DNA of 64,000 nt from Neodontobutis hainanensis (taxonomy: Eukaryota > Chordata > Actinopteri > Gobiiformes > Odontobutidae). Below the pieces are notes generated by a model. It worked only from the letters and a program-made list of their open reading frames with translations. It did not search any database and was not told the origin of the DNA. This document shows, piece by piece, positions 47,101 through 60,800 of the stretch. The position numbers and the translations under genes are program-made. The stretch lies in NCBI GenBank assembly GCA_024349245.1, contig JALDNG010000020.1:1603001-1667000 (forward strand). Direction: 5' to 3'. Within the stretch, counting starts at the first letter, position 1, and each line of letters starts with the position of its first letter.

Positions 47101-47442
47101 TTGAGCCTGTTAGACAAAAACAATTGGACGAGTTAATAAAACTAAAATGGCCACTGTCCTGTTAGATAGGGTGTAATCACCATATACTTTTTTGCTCATG
47201 ATGGATGAGAGATAACATTGTAGAGGGCGCCAGAGGTCTATTTTTAAAGATAGAAGTTTAGTTTATGCATCACTGTGTTCAGGGCAAAAATGTCATGATA
47301 ATATAATCCAGGGCTTTCTACATTGTTAAGTGTTACTTCACTTTTATTAACATTCATAAACCCCAGACACTCTTTTTAGTCCCTAGTAAACTAGTATTTT
47401 AGTCTGTAGGTTTCTTCGGGGTCCTCCAGTTTCCTCTACCAC
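44131..47442. other. B-C intergenic DNA, no gene seen
   Basis: 44150-44680 is an inverted copy of about 49350-49940. 46430-46590 resembles 2515-2680 upstream of gene A. No ORF with a recognisable domain. Confidence 0.5.
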
Positions 47443-48952
47443 CAGGCCCGGATTGGCTAATCGGGAGCACCGGGAAAATTCCCGGTGGGCCGGTACGTTT
47501 GTTTGACCGCAAGGGCCGTTGTTGTCATGGGACTGGGTTGAAATATACATTTTAAATTATTATTATTATTATTTTACACCAGCACTCTTTTTAATTATTA
47601 TATTACCGCAGTCGCACTCTTTTATTTAATATTTTCTCGCAGAGTGCAGCCTGCAAGACAATGGTGACGTTTTGACTCCCTGGCCCCGCCCCCTGACACG
47701 GCCCCTTGCAAGTTGCTCAAAATAAAATAAAAAAAGTCACATAAAAAAATTAATAACAGAAAGCGCAAAGGCGGCGCTGAAAAAGCCAGAATAAAAAAAA
47801 TAAAAAAGCTTTGGAAACTGACGCGCCCAAATGTTGAAAGCTGAGCACATATTTTCTCAACAAAACAAACAAAGACGACGAGGCGGGTAAGTAAGCTAAC
47901 GTTAAGGTAGTTAGGAGCAGTGCAAGATGCTAGCGGCCGTGCAAAACAACGTCGTATGTAAACCCCCGTTCATGTATCGAAGTTTTTCTTGTAGCTCTTC
48001 AGCAGCAGCCGCCTCTAGTACCGTTTGCTGCCAACTGCAGGATGTCGAGAGAGCAAAAGTTGTTCCTCCTGTAAAAACTGTCATTTGTGTTCATCTCATT
48101 CTCTCTCAGTACAAATTACTAACTGATGCATACCGTGTGATTGGACTTGCCTATAAGTTCCTATTAACACTGTCCATCGCACAAGTAGCCTGTGAGAGAA
48201 GCTTTTCAACAGTGAAAGTCATAAAAAACAGACTCAGGAGCACTTTAACCCAGAAGAACTTTGAGGCATTAATGCTCATGTGCACTGAGAAAGAAATTGT
48301 CATGTCTTTGGACAATGACACTGTGATAGATAAAGTTGCAGAGACTAGTGCTCTGCTCAGGCGTTTATAAATGTTTTAGGGTTGTCCATGTTTCCTTGAA
48401 GCTAAACTTATGCAGAGGAAAAAGAGATGAATTAATCATTAGAACGTTATACAGTGAAAAAAGTCAGATAACAGTGCAATACTTGTTTAATTCCTTAACT
48501 AATGTTCTCTTATTTGTGAAAAATATTTGAAGTTGTAAAGCAGCTGTTTCCTTGAAAAAGAGCTGATACTGTCATTAGAAAGTGCACTACATTTTATTTT
48601 AATCTTTATTTATTTTGTTTTATATATTTGTTTTTATTATATTTTTTCTTCATTTCAATGTTTTGATATTCTTAAATACTAAATCTAAAAGAAAAGAGAC
48701 TCTGTTACTATCCAGTTATTTACTGTTCTAATAAATCTTCACTGTGAGGCAAAACTAAGGCTACTGTTTTTGCACTGAATTTGAAATGATGATATTTTTC
48801 AAAAAATACAATGAATTGCAAGGCTGTAGAAAACAATATTGCCTATTCTTAGGGTTTATTTTTATTATTTTAATATAGTCAGTCGGGAACTAAAGTGGCC
48901 CGGTCTAAGGCATGAAACTCCAGGGCTGAAAATGAGTCCCAATCCGGCCCTG
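47443..48952 (+). mobile_element. hAT-like transposon, internally deleted, 1510 bp
   Basis: Ends CAGGCCCGGATTGG and, in reverse, CAGGGCCGGATTGG. A perfect 8-bp duplication TCTACCAC flanks it (47435-47442, 48953-48960), the hAT hallmark. Only the end of a transposase remains inside. Confidence 0.92.
47927..48370 (+). pseudogene. hAT transposase C-terminal remnant
   Basis: Ends with FLLTLSIAQVACERSFSTVK, then KNRLRSTLTQKNFEALMLM: the hAT dimerisation region. The N-terminal part of the ORF matches nothing I know, and a full hAT transposase is about 600 residues, so this 147-aa frame is a relic left by internal deletion. Whether it is still translated is unknown. Confidence 0.75.
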
Positions 48953-49124
48953 TCTACCACCAAAAAAAAGTACAATATTATTATTATTATTTATTTGATA
49001 AGGACAGTGCATATTAATGAACATAGATGAGACACAGACACATGGACGTTAACATGCAAGATGTAGACATGTTCCATCCTTTGTCCCAACATTCTCACAC
49101 GTTCATACACCAGTGCTGTGTCAC

Positions 49125-49200
49125 TGTGTCTGCTTTTGGAGCCTGCCCTCTGGTGGATGGAGGTATATCACAGTATGTTGGCACCCTTACTCGAGGGTGA
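49125..49200. repeat. short copy of the 36370 repeat
   Basis: Reverse-orientation match to the CTCCGTCCACCAGAGGGCAG segment. Confidence 0.5.
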
Positions 49201-49349
49201 ACCATAGGACTACAGATGGAAATTAGCTGTTAAGATATAGTCTGGTACAAGCATCTCTGCTTCAGCTCAATGTACATTGTACGCTGTCCTAAAAAGAAAC
49301 AAATTAAATAAAAGTCAACCTCACAATTTTGTTATAAGGAGCAAAAACA

Positions 49350-49940
49350 AGTCTTCCTGGTTTGTGACAGAGGCGCTCAGGTGTCCAATGTTTACCCAGA
49401 GCTTGAACTTAACACTTATTAGTCAAACAGCTGATGGCTGTAGGACTCTCTGATGTTGGAGAGTGACTGGAGCCTGTCTGGTCTCTCTGTATCAGCTCTG
49501 GTGTTGGTGATGTCGTGTTGTTTAGACTATCATGGTCCTTGGAGCAAAGCAGTGACGCATTAAAATAAATAGGTTAGATCTGAACTCAGTCTTTATTTGC
49601 TTTAACAGAGATATGAGAAGGAAAAGCAAGATTCTGTATCATAAAGCTGGAAAAAAATAGTAACATGAATAAGTATATATTTCCAATGGTTAAGAATATT
49701 TCTAAAGTGAAAATTTTATTTTATTTTTTAAAAATAAAATAAAATTTCTTTAAAAAATCCATTCAAAGCTTCATTGAACCTGCTGAAGGAAAATGTTTCC
49801 ATTTCTACATCTGCCCAGAGCGGACAAACCTGGCCCTGTGGAGGCAGGAGTGACCTGTTGTGTGTATATTACCAAATATTAAACCTGTTTCTGAGTCAGT
49901 CATGGCCGCTGTTAATTTTTAATGAAAAGTGGTAATTGGT
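49350..49940. repeat. right arm of inverted duplication with 44150-44680
   Basis: For example GCAGGAGTGACCTGTTG at 49844 mirrors CAACAGGTCACTCCTGC at 44248. It places the head-to-head genes B and C within an old palindrome. Confidence 0.7.
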
Positions 49941-49989
49941 AAATACACCAAAAGTAAAGTTCAGTCCCTGGTTTATTTCTACATTATGC

Positions 49990-50377
49990 CGCTCACAGAG
50001 CAGGTGCACTACAGTTATTGTACAATACTCAGTGTTTTACCCACCGTCATGTTCATGTCCTGACCAATGGAAATAAGAAAATACCTCAAGGCCTTAAACA
50101 GAAGATTTGACCATTTTGGAAGTTGTGGGTTTCCTGTCAACCACTACAGGGGAGTCAGGGGGCTTTAGCTTCAGTAGTACCATATCCAGATGTTTTATTT
50201 AATTCATTAATAACTACAGTTAGTTACAGAACGAAACAGAGAATGATTAGACATATCTCTGGTGAGATTGTGAGTTGGGTGTTTTACTCTGATTGGAGCC
50301 TCAGCTTGAAGTATTTAAGGCACTAATTTTGAGCTCAGAGTTTCATTCACTGAGCGGATGTCAAACTTTGTTGACTG
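49990..50377 (+). promoter_or_regulatory. promoter and non-coding exon 1 of gene C
   Basis: TATTTAAG at 50312-50319, TSS inferred near 50341, exon 1 ends 50377 before GTGAGT. Strong match to the promoters of A and B. Confidence 0.75.
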
Positions 50378-51514
50378 GTGAGTGTTTTATTTTTTCATTT
50401 TATTTCTGCATTGTATCCAGCTTAGCAAATTTGGGGCCCTTTTTCTTAATGTATTGGTAGGCCTTGAGGTTAAGAGATTTTGTTGCCCCTCCACAATTGT
50501 CATACAGCAATGCTTTCAACCTAAACCAGCAAAATAAAATAGTAATTTGGTTGTTTTTATTATTAATAACAATTGGTTTGTGGAGTAGGTGAAATTCAGC
50601 AGGAAATTCTAAATAAAATAAAGGTAATTCCCTTTATTCTGGTCCATTTAAAATGAATTTACAAAGATTTTAGCAGCTATATAAGGAGTACACTTTTAAC
50701 TACAAAACCACTGAATTGCCTTTTTTAAAAGTGCCTTTTATAATGATAAAGGCCTACACAAATAATTTCTGATGAAGACAAACTTATTTTTATGTTCCGG
50801 GATAGAACTACACTGAAAGAGGTGCACAGGATTTACAGAGATTTGGGTTTTATCTGAGTCTGGAGACAGTCAGGCTACAGTCAGGGTACAAGCCTCACTG
50901 GCAGCACAACTCATGTTTTTCACGTCGGTTTTGGTCTGGGGCCTATTGGGGGGCTTAGGCAGTTGCACTGATTGTATTTATTTGTCACTGACTGGGCAGT
51001 TTTATTTATGGATAACTCAATGAAAAATGGAGAGAACGTTACAGAGGTTACAAAGAGACCTTATAGGAAAATCTAAATTTACAATGAAAACAAATTCAGT
51101 TTAAAACTAATTTCTTCTGTGTCAAGTTCTTTTGCATGACAAGGTCTGTTTTTGTTTTCCGTGCTAAAAAATGCTAGACGCTCTCTGGTGTGGCAGCCTA
51201 CAAGGAATTTATATAAATAAACCACTGGGGCCCACTCTTCTCTTGGGGACATAGAAAACTGCCTGGTTTGTCTTCCCCATTGTAACTTCTCTGGTCAATT
51301 TGCTCTAAAATACAGTCTTTACTAGAACAGTCTCAACAGTAAAGACCACAAACTCACTGAAAAGACCAATTAAAGACATTTCAGTCGATCCTAGACATCT
51401 ATGTAAACTGGATACTGACAATAATTACATTCTCTCAATGAAAACTGCATAAAGTGATGTATTTGTCAGAGTCTAACGTTGGTCTCTTCACAGACGGAGC
51501 AACAATCTGCCAAA

Positions 51515-54500
51515 ATGATTTGTTGGGTAAAGTTTTCAGTTAGTCTTTTATAAATAATATGCTTCATAAAAGTGTAAAGGTTACCACAATAACGTTCTGC
51601 TCTGTTTTCTTCAGCAGCTCACTCTCGTCTTGAGTCAAGTCCTGCTCATTGGTGAGTTCACTTACAGTTGTTAAAGTTCACGCAGCTTAAGTCACAAGCT
51701 TTTATTTTGGTTGAAAGTGTAAACGTGACTTATAAGTGGATGAGGTAATGTGTCAGATAAATAATATGGCTGCACAATATTAAGAAAACATATAATATGT
51801 TATATATTTGTTGAAATTTAAACTGATACAGTATATATATTTTTTTTCTTTTTTTTTTTTTCCATTTGGGTGATTATACAGAATATAATAAAAAGCTATA
51901 ACTTACACATGGGCACATTAGAGTCACTATAATGTCATTGGATTTAAAACTTGTAATCAGTGTGTGTTTATAAAAGGTCAGTGAGTTTCTGGGCTCCTGT
52001 CAGACCCTTGCATTTTTCACCCAGTGCTGCACTGACGTATTTGTATTCTTAAAGCAAAAGAATTGTCAAAAAATCTGCGGACTAAGTTACTCATACTCAT
52101 CATAACTCTGACTGTTAGTCCACTGACTGTAACATTTCTTGCAGAAAGTGGGCATTCTGGCCAGTTTCCTAAGATCCCGCCTCCTCCAATGACAACCAAG
52201 ACTCCACCTCCTACAACTGCAACTCCATCAACTACATCCATCAGGATCTTCATCCCCAGTAAGAACCTGTGCTTTCTCTGTCATCATTATTCCTGTTCAG
52301 TATAAATAGGTACATTCTGATTGCATCAGTCCTGGCACATTGCACCATTAACTTTGTTTAAACACTAATTTAACATCAGAATCGTAGCATCAGGAAGTGT
52401 GGCCAGTGCCGCTGCTCTGGGGCCCATGAGAGAGTCCATGCCTATGGTGCTGTGGCCAAATCACTGCTTTAATCTTCATAATGAACATAGCTGCATTGAA
52501 AACCAGACAGTTTTAATCAAATTTGTAAAACTGAAAACTTCTTACAACCAGTAATATCTGAAACCAGTAATATCTAGGCTGTGATACAAACTAAAACATG
52601 GACATCTACATTACGTTGTAACTGAAGCCTGTGAAGGCAATAAATGATAAACTGCCCCATATTACTACTTTATAGGCTTATAGGTTTATAATTAATAATC
52701 AAATGTTTAAGTATCGTAAGTATAAAATAAATCTAGTGGATATATTGTTTATGTTGTGTGATGCCATATCAATGTGGCAGAAGCGCAGAGGGACCTGAGC
52801 ATTAGCATTTGCCACATTCATAGTTTATCTTGTGATGATGTTGCTCCTGTCTGCTTCTATAAAGAAAAGACTGGACTATTTTAGTAACAGTCCTCGTACT
52901 CTTGTTTTCTAGATTGCTGGACTGAATGGTTCGACAGAGACGACCCCACATTCTCCGGAGACTGGGAGACTCTCACAGACCTGAGAGCAGAAAACCCAGG
53001 CAAAATCTGTGCCAAACCTCTTAAAATCCAAGCCCAGACCACGACAGGAATCCCTGCACTTTCCACAGGAGACGTCTTTTATGCGTAAGTGCTCAGTAAT
53101 GTTTATAATAAGTGAAAAGTACACTAAAAGTGTTTGTGGATGTCTAAATGCTGATTTTGTTTGTGCAGGTATGACACAGTGATTGGGTTCATCTGCATAA
53201 ACTCAGACCAGAAAAGAAACTGCAAGTGTCAGGATTACGAGGTCCGCTTCTTGTGTCCTTACAGCTTCTGTCGCTGGGATTGTAAGTCTGTGTTCATTTT
53301 TACGTTTAATTAATTTTAACAGGGAGTTTTTGTAATTGAATATGTTCAAACATAGGCTCTACTTACAAGTGGCAGGAAAAAGTATGTGAACCTTTTGTAA
53401 TTTCATGGTTTTCTGAATAAATTTGTCTTAAAATGTGCTCTGATCTTAACATAAAGAAACAAACATAAAGTGTCTAAAAAGTAATTACACAAAAAAATAC
53501 AGGTTTTTATTGAACACACTCATTCAACATTCAAAAAGGCAGTGGAAAAAGTAAGTGAAACCCTAGAATTGATAACGTGTTGACCCCTTCCCTCCTAGGC
53601 AGCAATAACTTCAACCAGGCAGGCACTTCCTGTAGCTGTGGATCAGACCTGCATATCATTGGCTGAATTTTAGCCCATTCTTCCTGCCAGAATGGCTTTA
53701 GCTCTGTAGTATTACTTGGTCCTCTTCAAGTCAGTCCATAGTATCTCTATTGGGTCAATGCTGCAAAGCAGGCCCAAGTCATATGGTTTGCTCCATACAG
53801 TTGGGATGATGTTTTTATGATGATATACCATGTGCTTTCTATGTTGTGTGTTTTATCCAAATATTTCAAGCTTAGTTTGATCAGTCCACAAAACATTTTG
53901 CCAATACCGCTGTGGAGTGTCAGTGAACTCTTTTGCAAACTGCAGTAATGTTCTTTCTAGTGGTGTCCTGCTGTGGATACCCTGCTTGTTCAGTGTTTAA
54001 CGTATTGTAAACTCATGAATAGAGATGTTAGCAAGTTCCAATGATGCCTTCAAATCTTGGGCTGTCATTCGGAGTTGTTTCTTTACCTCATGTGTCTTTG
54101 TTGTGCTCTTGGGGTCATTTTGACTGGGTGCCGACTTCTTGGTAGAGTAGCAACAGTCCCAAAGCTATAGACTAGTAAATTTGGAAAAAAAAAGTCTTTG
54201 AAAAAACTTTGGAACCATTTAAAGCAACAATTCTTGATCGTAGCTCCACTACATCAGTGTTTTATCAACCAGTGTGCTGCGGTACACTAGTGTGCCGTGA
54301 GAGATCGTCAGGTGTGCCGTGGAAAGTTATTCAGTTTCACCTGATTGGTCCTCTAAGCGAGCGGCGTGTAGTTAACATGTACACGCTCTTCCACTAGAGG
54401 GCAGTACTGCGCTAAATACAAATGTACATAGTTAAATACAAATTAACATAGTTAAATATGTAAATACTAAATGTACATAGTTATGTTGCGAGTAAGAACA

Positions 54501-54799
54501 TGCAACATCGAAGGATAAAAGTGATGGATAAATATTTGAAAATTAAAAAGTAGTCCATCTGAACTGGGTCTTAGACAAAATTCTGACCCAGATAAAGGCT
54601 TTAGCCTTAGTGGTGGGCAGAAGAAAAGCCAAAAAAGGTAAGGTCAATACCATACAATGAAAGTTAGTGACTTTAACTGGGGAACCAACCGAATAATTTA
54701 TTTTAAATGTAATTTATTTTTAGACACATTATGTTTGTTAATACCCTTGAATTAGATGAAGATCAGATCACATTACAAATCTATTCTGAAAACCACAAT

Positions 54800-54837
<38 letters not shown>

Positions 54838-57800
54838 TTTTTCTTGCCACTGTCTTTTGAATATTCATATTTTTTTTATTTCAGCACAACATCTAGAGCT
54901 CAACCTGTATCATTCTCCACTTCCTGGTCACACAGAGTGGCCGACCTTTCCACCCTTCACCGAACCCCCCATCACCAGACCCCACATCACCAGAACCTCT
55001 GGTAAGAAACCTACTTCTCATTAACTTTTATCTTTGTCCTTATTTCCACACCGTCTAATCAGTTTTTGACATATTGTGGTTATAGCTGTGACGTTATAAT
55101 ATCTGTTTTCAGTGTAATAGACTAATATGGTATAATAGAAGAAACCTAAAAAGTTATATAATTATTATAATACACTCTTTAAACCCAGTAGTCTTCAAAA
55201 GTTACAGGTTGCAATATGAATAATCGGACGTTACTCGCAGAGTTAATACATACAGACATACACTGGCAACTTTTAAAATTTAATATTTAGATTTTAGTCT
55301 GGGAGTCCAATTAAAAAAAATTGTTTTTTTTTTTTTTTTTTTTTTGTTTTTGACAAAACAGAGTCATAAAAGTGTTCTCTTGATAAATGTTTGTCTTAAA
55401 CAACTTTACATCTGTTTTGATAAATGCAGACTGTTGGACTGAGTGGTTTGACAGAGACGACCCCTCTGACACCGGAGACTGGGAAACCCTTCTGGCATTG
55501 CAACATGAAAACCCTGGAAAGATCTGCGACAAACCTCTTCAGATCCAAGTCCAGACTACGTCCGGGCTCCCTGTTAGTTCGACTGGAGACGTCATTCATG
55601 TGTAAGAACTGCGACACCCATTTATGACTGAGATCAATCCATTCTTTAGTGTTCCTGACCTCTTTGTCCTTTTGTGCAGGTCTAACACTGTGACAGGGTT
55701 TATCTGTAAAAACTCTGACCAGAAAAAGGGGAAATGTTCAGATTATAAAGTTCGCTTCAGGTGTCCACTCAACTTCTGCGTTCAAAGACGTAAGTCCCAA
55801 CAGGATTTTGCACTATTTATAAACCCTGTTTAGACTGACAATAAGAGTTAGTGCATTTTAGGCTTCATGTCTGTATCTCTTTTCTGTTGAAGACTGCTGG
55901 ACCGAGTGGTTCGACAGAGACGACCCCTCTGACACCGGAGACTGGGAGACACTGGCCGCTCTGCGCATTGAACATCCGGAGAAAATCTGTGATAGTCCTC
56001 TTCAGATTGAGATCCTGACCACAACCGGGCTTCCTGTGGCCGGGACTGGAAACGTTATCGCTGCGTAAATAAGGGGTAGCACGATAAACTAGAGCAGGGG
56101 TCATCAACAAAATTTGGTCGAGGGTCAGCTTGTTCCTTTATAGTGCTGCGGGGGCCAGACTTTCAAACTAAAATATATAGATACCTTTTTTTATTACATT
56201 TTTTTCACTGTTACATATCTTTTCATGTTTTTCTTTTTTACACTGAACACGTTTAAGAAACGTCTGACTGTATTATGAAGTAATAATTTATGGCTCAGAG
56301 ATGGATCAGATACGGGACGACACCAGCCTCTGTTTAAAGTGAAATCTCTTTGCGAACACTGATTACTGCTCACATTGTCTCTGTTCTCCGCTGGTGACAG
56401 GATATTTACATACGTTTTGTCTGTCTGGATGTTTTTGCTAAAATTGTGTTGATATTGTGCACATCCACCCCCTAAACTGGGGGGCCAGATGTTGCCCGTG
56501 GGCCGCCAATTGATGACCACTTCTCGTCCCATGCATTAATAGCATGGGACAAGACAATAAGTCAGTGTAAATACAATATCAGTGATTCCCACAGAACTCC
56601 ATAGATACTATAAATATAAAATTACCATTAAAGAAAATGGTTATGTCCCAGGAAAGAAGTATTTAGACATTATAATATATACTAATATTCAAATTCATAT
56701 TGTTAAAGTAAACTACATTTAGACATTACATTTACATTTAGTCATTTAGCAGACGCTTTCATCCAAAGCGACTTATAAGTGAGGAAAACAATGGAAGCAA
56801 TTTTAACAACACAAGGTAACAAAAAGCATAAGTGCACCAAAAACTAGTCAGTTAGAACCCAGCACAGTTTACAAAGCTAAGGATAGAATCTATTTATTTA
56901 TTTATTTATTTATTTTTTTAAAGGAATTGATAGAAAGAAAGTAGAATTTTGTGTTTCTCAGTCAGGTGTTGATGGAAAAGATGTGTTTTTAGGTGTTTTT
57001 TAAAGATGGTTACAAACTCTGCTGATCTTGTAGCAGCAGGTAGATCATTCCACCAATGTGGAACAGATCCAGAGAAAGTACGTGAGAGTGATTTTTTTTC
57101 CTTTTTGGGATGGTACCACCAGACGTTGTTCATTAGCAGAGCGCAGAGATCTGGTAGAACATAGGTCTGTATCAGTGAGTGAAGGTATGAGGGGGCGGAG
57201 CCAGTGGTGGTCTTGTAGGCCAAGAGCATAGCTTTGAACTTAATGCAGGCGTCAACAGGAGCCAGTGTGACCAAGAGAGGAGTTAAGTGCGCTCTCTTTG
57301 GTTCTTTAAAGACCACTCTTGCCGCTGCAATCAGCTGCAGAGGTTTGGTTGTGCAGGCAGGGAGTCCAGCCAGAAGAGCATTGCAAAAATCCAGTTTGGA
57401 CAAGACAAGAGCCTGGACTAGGATTTGCGTAGAGTGCTCAGATAGGAAAGGTCTAATTTTCCTAACGTTGTAGAGTGTCAACGTCTACAGGACCGGGTGG
57501 TGCCGGCAACATGGTGAAAAACTATTTCCAAAGTCACTCTGAAATGGCATTTTCACATTTCCATCTTTCTCTAAACAGATCTGACACAACTGTAGGCTTC
57601 ATCTGTAAAAACTCAGACCAGAAAAAAGGCATGTGCTTCGATTACCAGGTCCGGTTCCTGTGTCCACCTGAGTTCTGCCGACCAAAAGGTAGGACAACAG
57701 TCGCTTTACAGTTTGTATTATCTGATCTAATGGGAAATTAATCAAAGCTACATCCTGTTTGATGAACTTCTGAGCGATTTAAAGGTGTTGTTTTTGACAG

Positions 57801-60800
57801 CATTTAGTGGTAACGTCACAGATTGGGAAAAACACACCAAAAAGGAAAACTGGGTAATGGTAGTCTGTTGGAATAAACAATTAATAAATAAATAAGCAGA
57901 TACCAACGATGAGGTAAAATGTCTCCTTAGTGTTTGGTACAGATTGAAGTTGTTTTCAAGGGTCAAAAATGATAAAACCAGGGTATTAAGTGCCATCATG
58001 TTAACATTGATCCACTGAAGGTGAGCCCTTATCCACACACTCTCTATTTCCACACCATTTGTTCACAGACAACAGCAAGTCTCCTCAAGGCAATGCATGT
58101 TTATTCCTCTGTTTATGGACCTGTCTTATTGCTTAGTTTTATTGTTAAGTTTAGTATTTGTGCTACCTTGTCTTAATATAACTTCTGTATTTGTTGCAGA
58201 GTGCTACACTGAATGGTTCAACAGAGACGACCCGTCCGGCACCGGAGACTGGGAGACTCTTAGCGCTCTTCGGGCTGAAAACCCAGGGATGATCTGCAAC
58301 AGTCCTCTGTGGATCGAAGTCCAGACCACATCAGGCTACAGCGTCGCCGCAACCGGGAATATCATCTTTGTGTAAGTCTGTCTTAAAGAGCTTAATCAAG
58401 ATATAGTACATCCAAAACGTAATTATTTCACAAATAGGTTGAAGACCTAATGGATTGTCATTTTTATACACTTCCTAAATCTTGCTCTAAACTTGTTTTT
58501 AATCAGTCCTTTGTGTTGTCTTGTGTTATTCCTGGATTCCACTTTGCTCTTGTTGTGTATTTCAGAGTTTATTCCCAGAGTAGTCCTGTTAAGTCCTAGT
58601 TTATTTACAATTTAATCCGGTTTTAATCCTGGTTTAGACCTGTTTTAAACCTGAAATCTATCTTCCACAGAGCCAATGTGACCACAGGCTTCATCTGTAA
58701 AAACACTGATCAGCCGTCGGGCATGTGTCAGGATTTCCGAGTCCGGTTTATGTGTCCTCAGGAGTTCTGCCATGAGAAAGGTAAGCATAGCTGTGTTCAT
58801 TTTAATGAGACAGTTTTAAAGTAATTTTAAAAGTTTTCCTCTTGGTGGCAGCACAGTGACAGCGAGGGATAAACCTTTTAAGCCTTTTTTGTTTTGAGTG
58901 AAATGTTCACAACATTTAGTCCTGATTTTATGCTTGGTTAAATAATAATAATAACAATAATAACAACAATAATAACAATAACAATAACAATAATAATAAA
59001 AGATTAGATTTATATTGTGCTTTTCTCCCAAGAAACCCAAAGTGCTTACAGGCCATTATTAATTCACCACAGTCACACTGTGGAGGTGGTAAGCAGTAAG
59101 CGTCTGTAGCCACAGCTGCCCTGGGGCCGACTGATGGAGACATTGGAGGTTATTTTGCGTCCTACAGCCTCTCCGGCAACCTCCGAACATTCACACACAT
59201 TTACACACCAGAGCTGTGACACTGGAGGCGGGGGGGGGGCACAACGACAGTATGAACTGAGGAGAGCGGGAATCAAACCAACAACCTTACGGTTATAGGA
59301 CAGTCACTCTACGACCTGAGCCTCTGCGCCCTACAGTTGAGTCCTGAATTTCAGTTGTATGTGTTTTTACTGTGTTTTTTATTTTCTATTGTATTATTAT
59401 TTTTAGCGTGTGTGGATATGTATTTAATCCTAGCCTTACCACTGGAGCAACCCTCAAATCCTGCTGGGAGAGGGTCTCAGTGCACTCCAGACTTTTCATT
59501 CAGTTAATTTGTAACTTCATTCAATATACTCAGACTTTAATTCAATATATTTGGAAATTTATTTAATTTTTTTGGATTTTTTTCATTTAATATATTCAAC
59601 TTTATCTACTTAATTCAATATATTGTAACTTCATTCAATATGTTCAGACTGTTAATTAAAAATATTCATTTTAATTGAATTTATTAAATAAAATTAGACA
59701 TTTCATTCAATATATATATATATATATATTTTTTCCTGAACAGCATGCCCTAATGATAATATAAATATATATATATATATTAGTGCTGGGCAAGTTAACG
59801 CGTTATTATTGCGTTAACACATTAATGAATTAACGCCGACAATTATTTTATCGTGCGTTAATGTCGGCCAATTAATATTGTGAAAGATGTCGGTCTGGAG
59901 AACATTCTTAGGATTGTAACGAATGCCTGCACGTATGAGCCGCCCTCACGACGCACCCTCACAAGAAGAATAAACAAGTAGTATGAAAAGGAGAGGAATA
60001 CAAAAGCAACGGCGTTACAATGTGCACCAACTATTGCCCTCACCGGGACTACTGGACTTCGCTAGGCAACCATAATTACCCCGGCGTTACAGTGCATTAT
60101 ATTGATGAACAGCAGGAACTGCACTCACCTGCTCTGACTGTAATGAAAACACAAGAGAGACATTTATATTGTTTACATTGTTATAATGTTAATGTTATGA
60201 TTGAGGCTCTGGACATAACTTGTTTTTCTATAACAAACTAAACAAAATATTAATGCCCTAGCAGTGGCAAATATTTTTGGTTTAATATTTAATTTGATTA
60301 CATTAATGTTTAAGTTGAGATTTCAAGAAATATTTGAACTGCTACTAACTTTTAACTGCTGTAAAAAGCAACTTATTTGTTTAAAGTGTTTGCAAACCAA
60401 ATGTTATTGCACGTTTGTTTATATAGCAGTACGTTCAAAATAAAAGTATGCAATACACACATTATAAAAAAAAAAATGGTATAAAGCAATTAATCGCAGA
60501 ACTTTGTTGTTGACCAGCACTAATATATATACAGTATATATACTATAAACAGAAACACTCATAAACACTGTTGCTCACTATTGATTTGTTCCTGCAGTGT
60601 GCTGGACACGATGGTATGACCGGGACGACCCCATAGGCACAGGGGACTTGGAGCTTCTGTCCGAACTCAGGAAACAATACCCAAATGAGATCTGTAAACA
60701 TCCGCTCTACATCGACGCTGTGACTGTGGACACCGACACTCCTGTGATTGCCACAAACCAGGCTATACACGTGTAAGGACAAGTTTAGTGCTGGGACTAA

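Larger units (their letters stand above)
55893..57688 (+). other. gene C WxxW module C3 (exons 55893-56064, 57579-57688)
   Basis: HCWTEWFDRDDPSDTGDWE, matches A4 and B6. Its inner intron is 1514 bp, filled with repeats. The first-half donor is GTAAAT. Confidence 0.8.
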
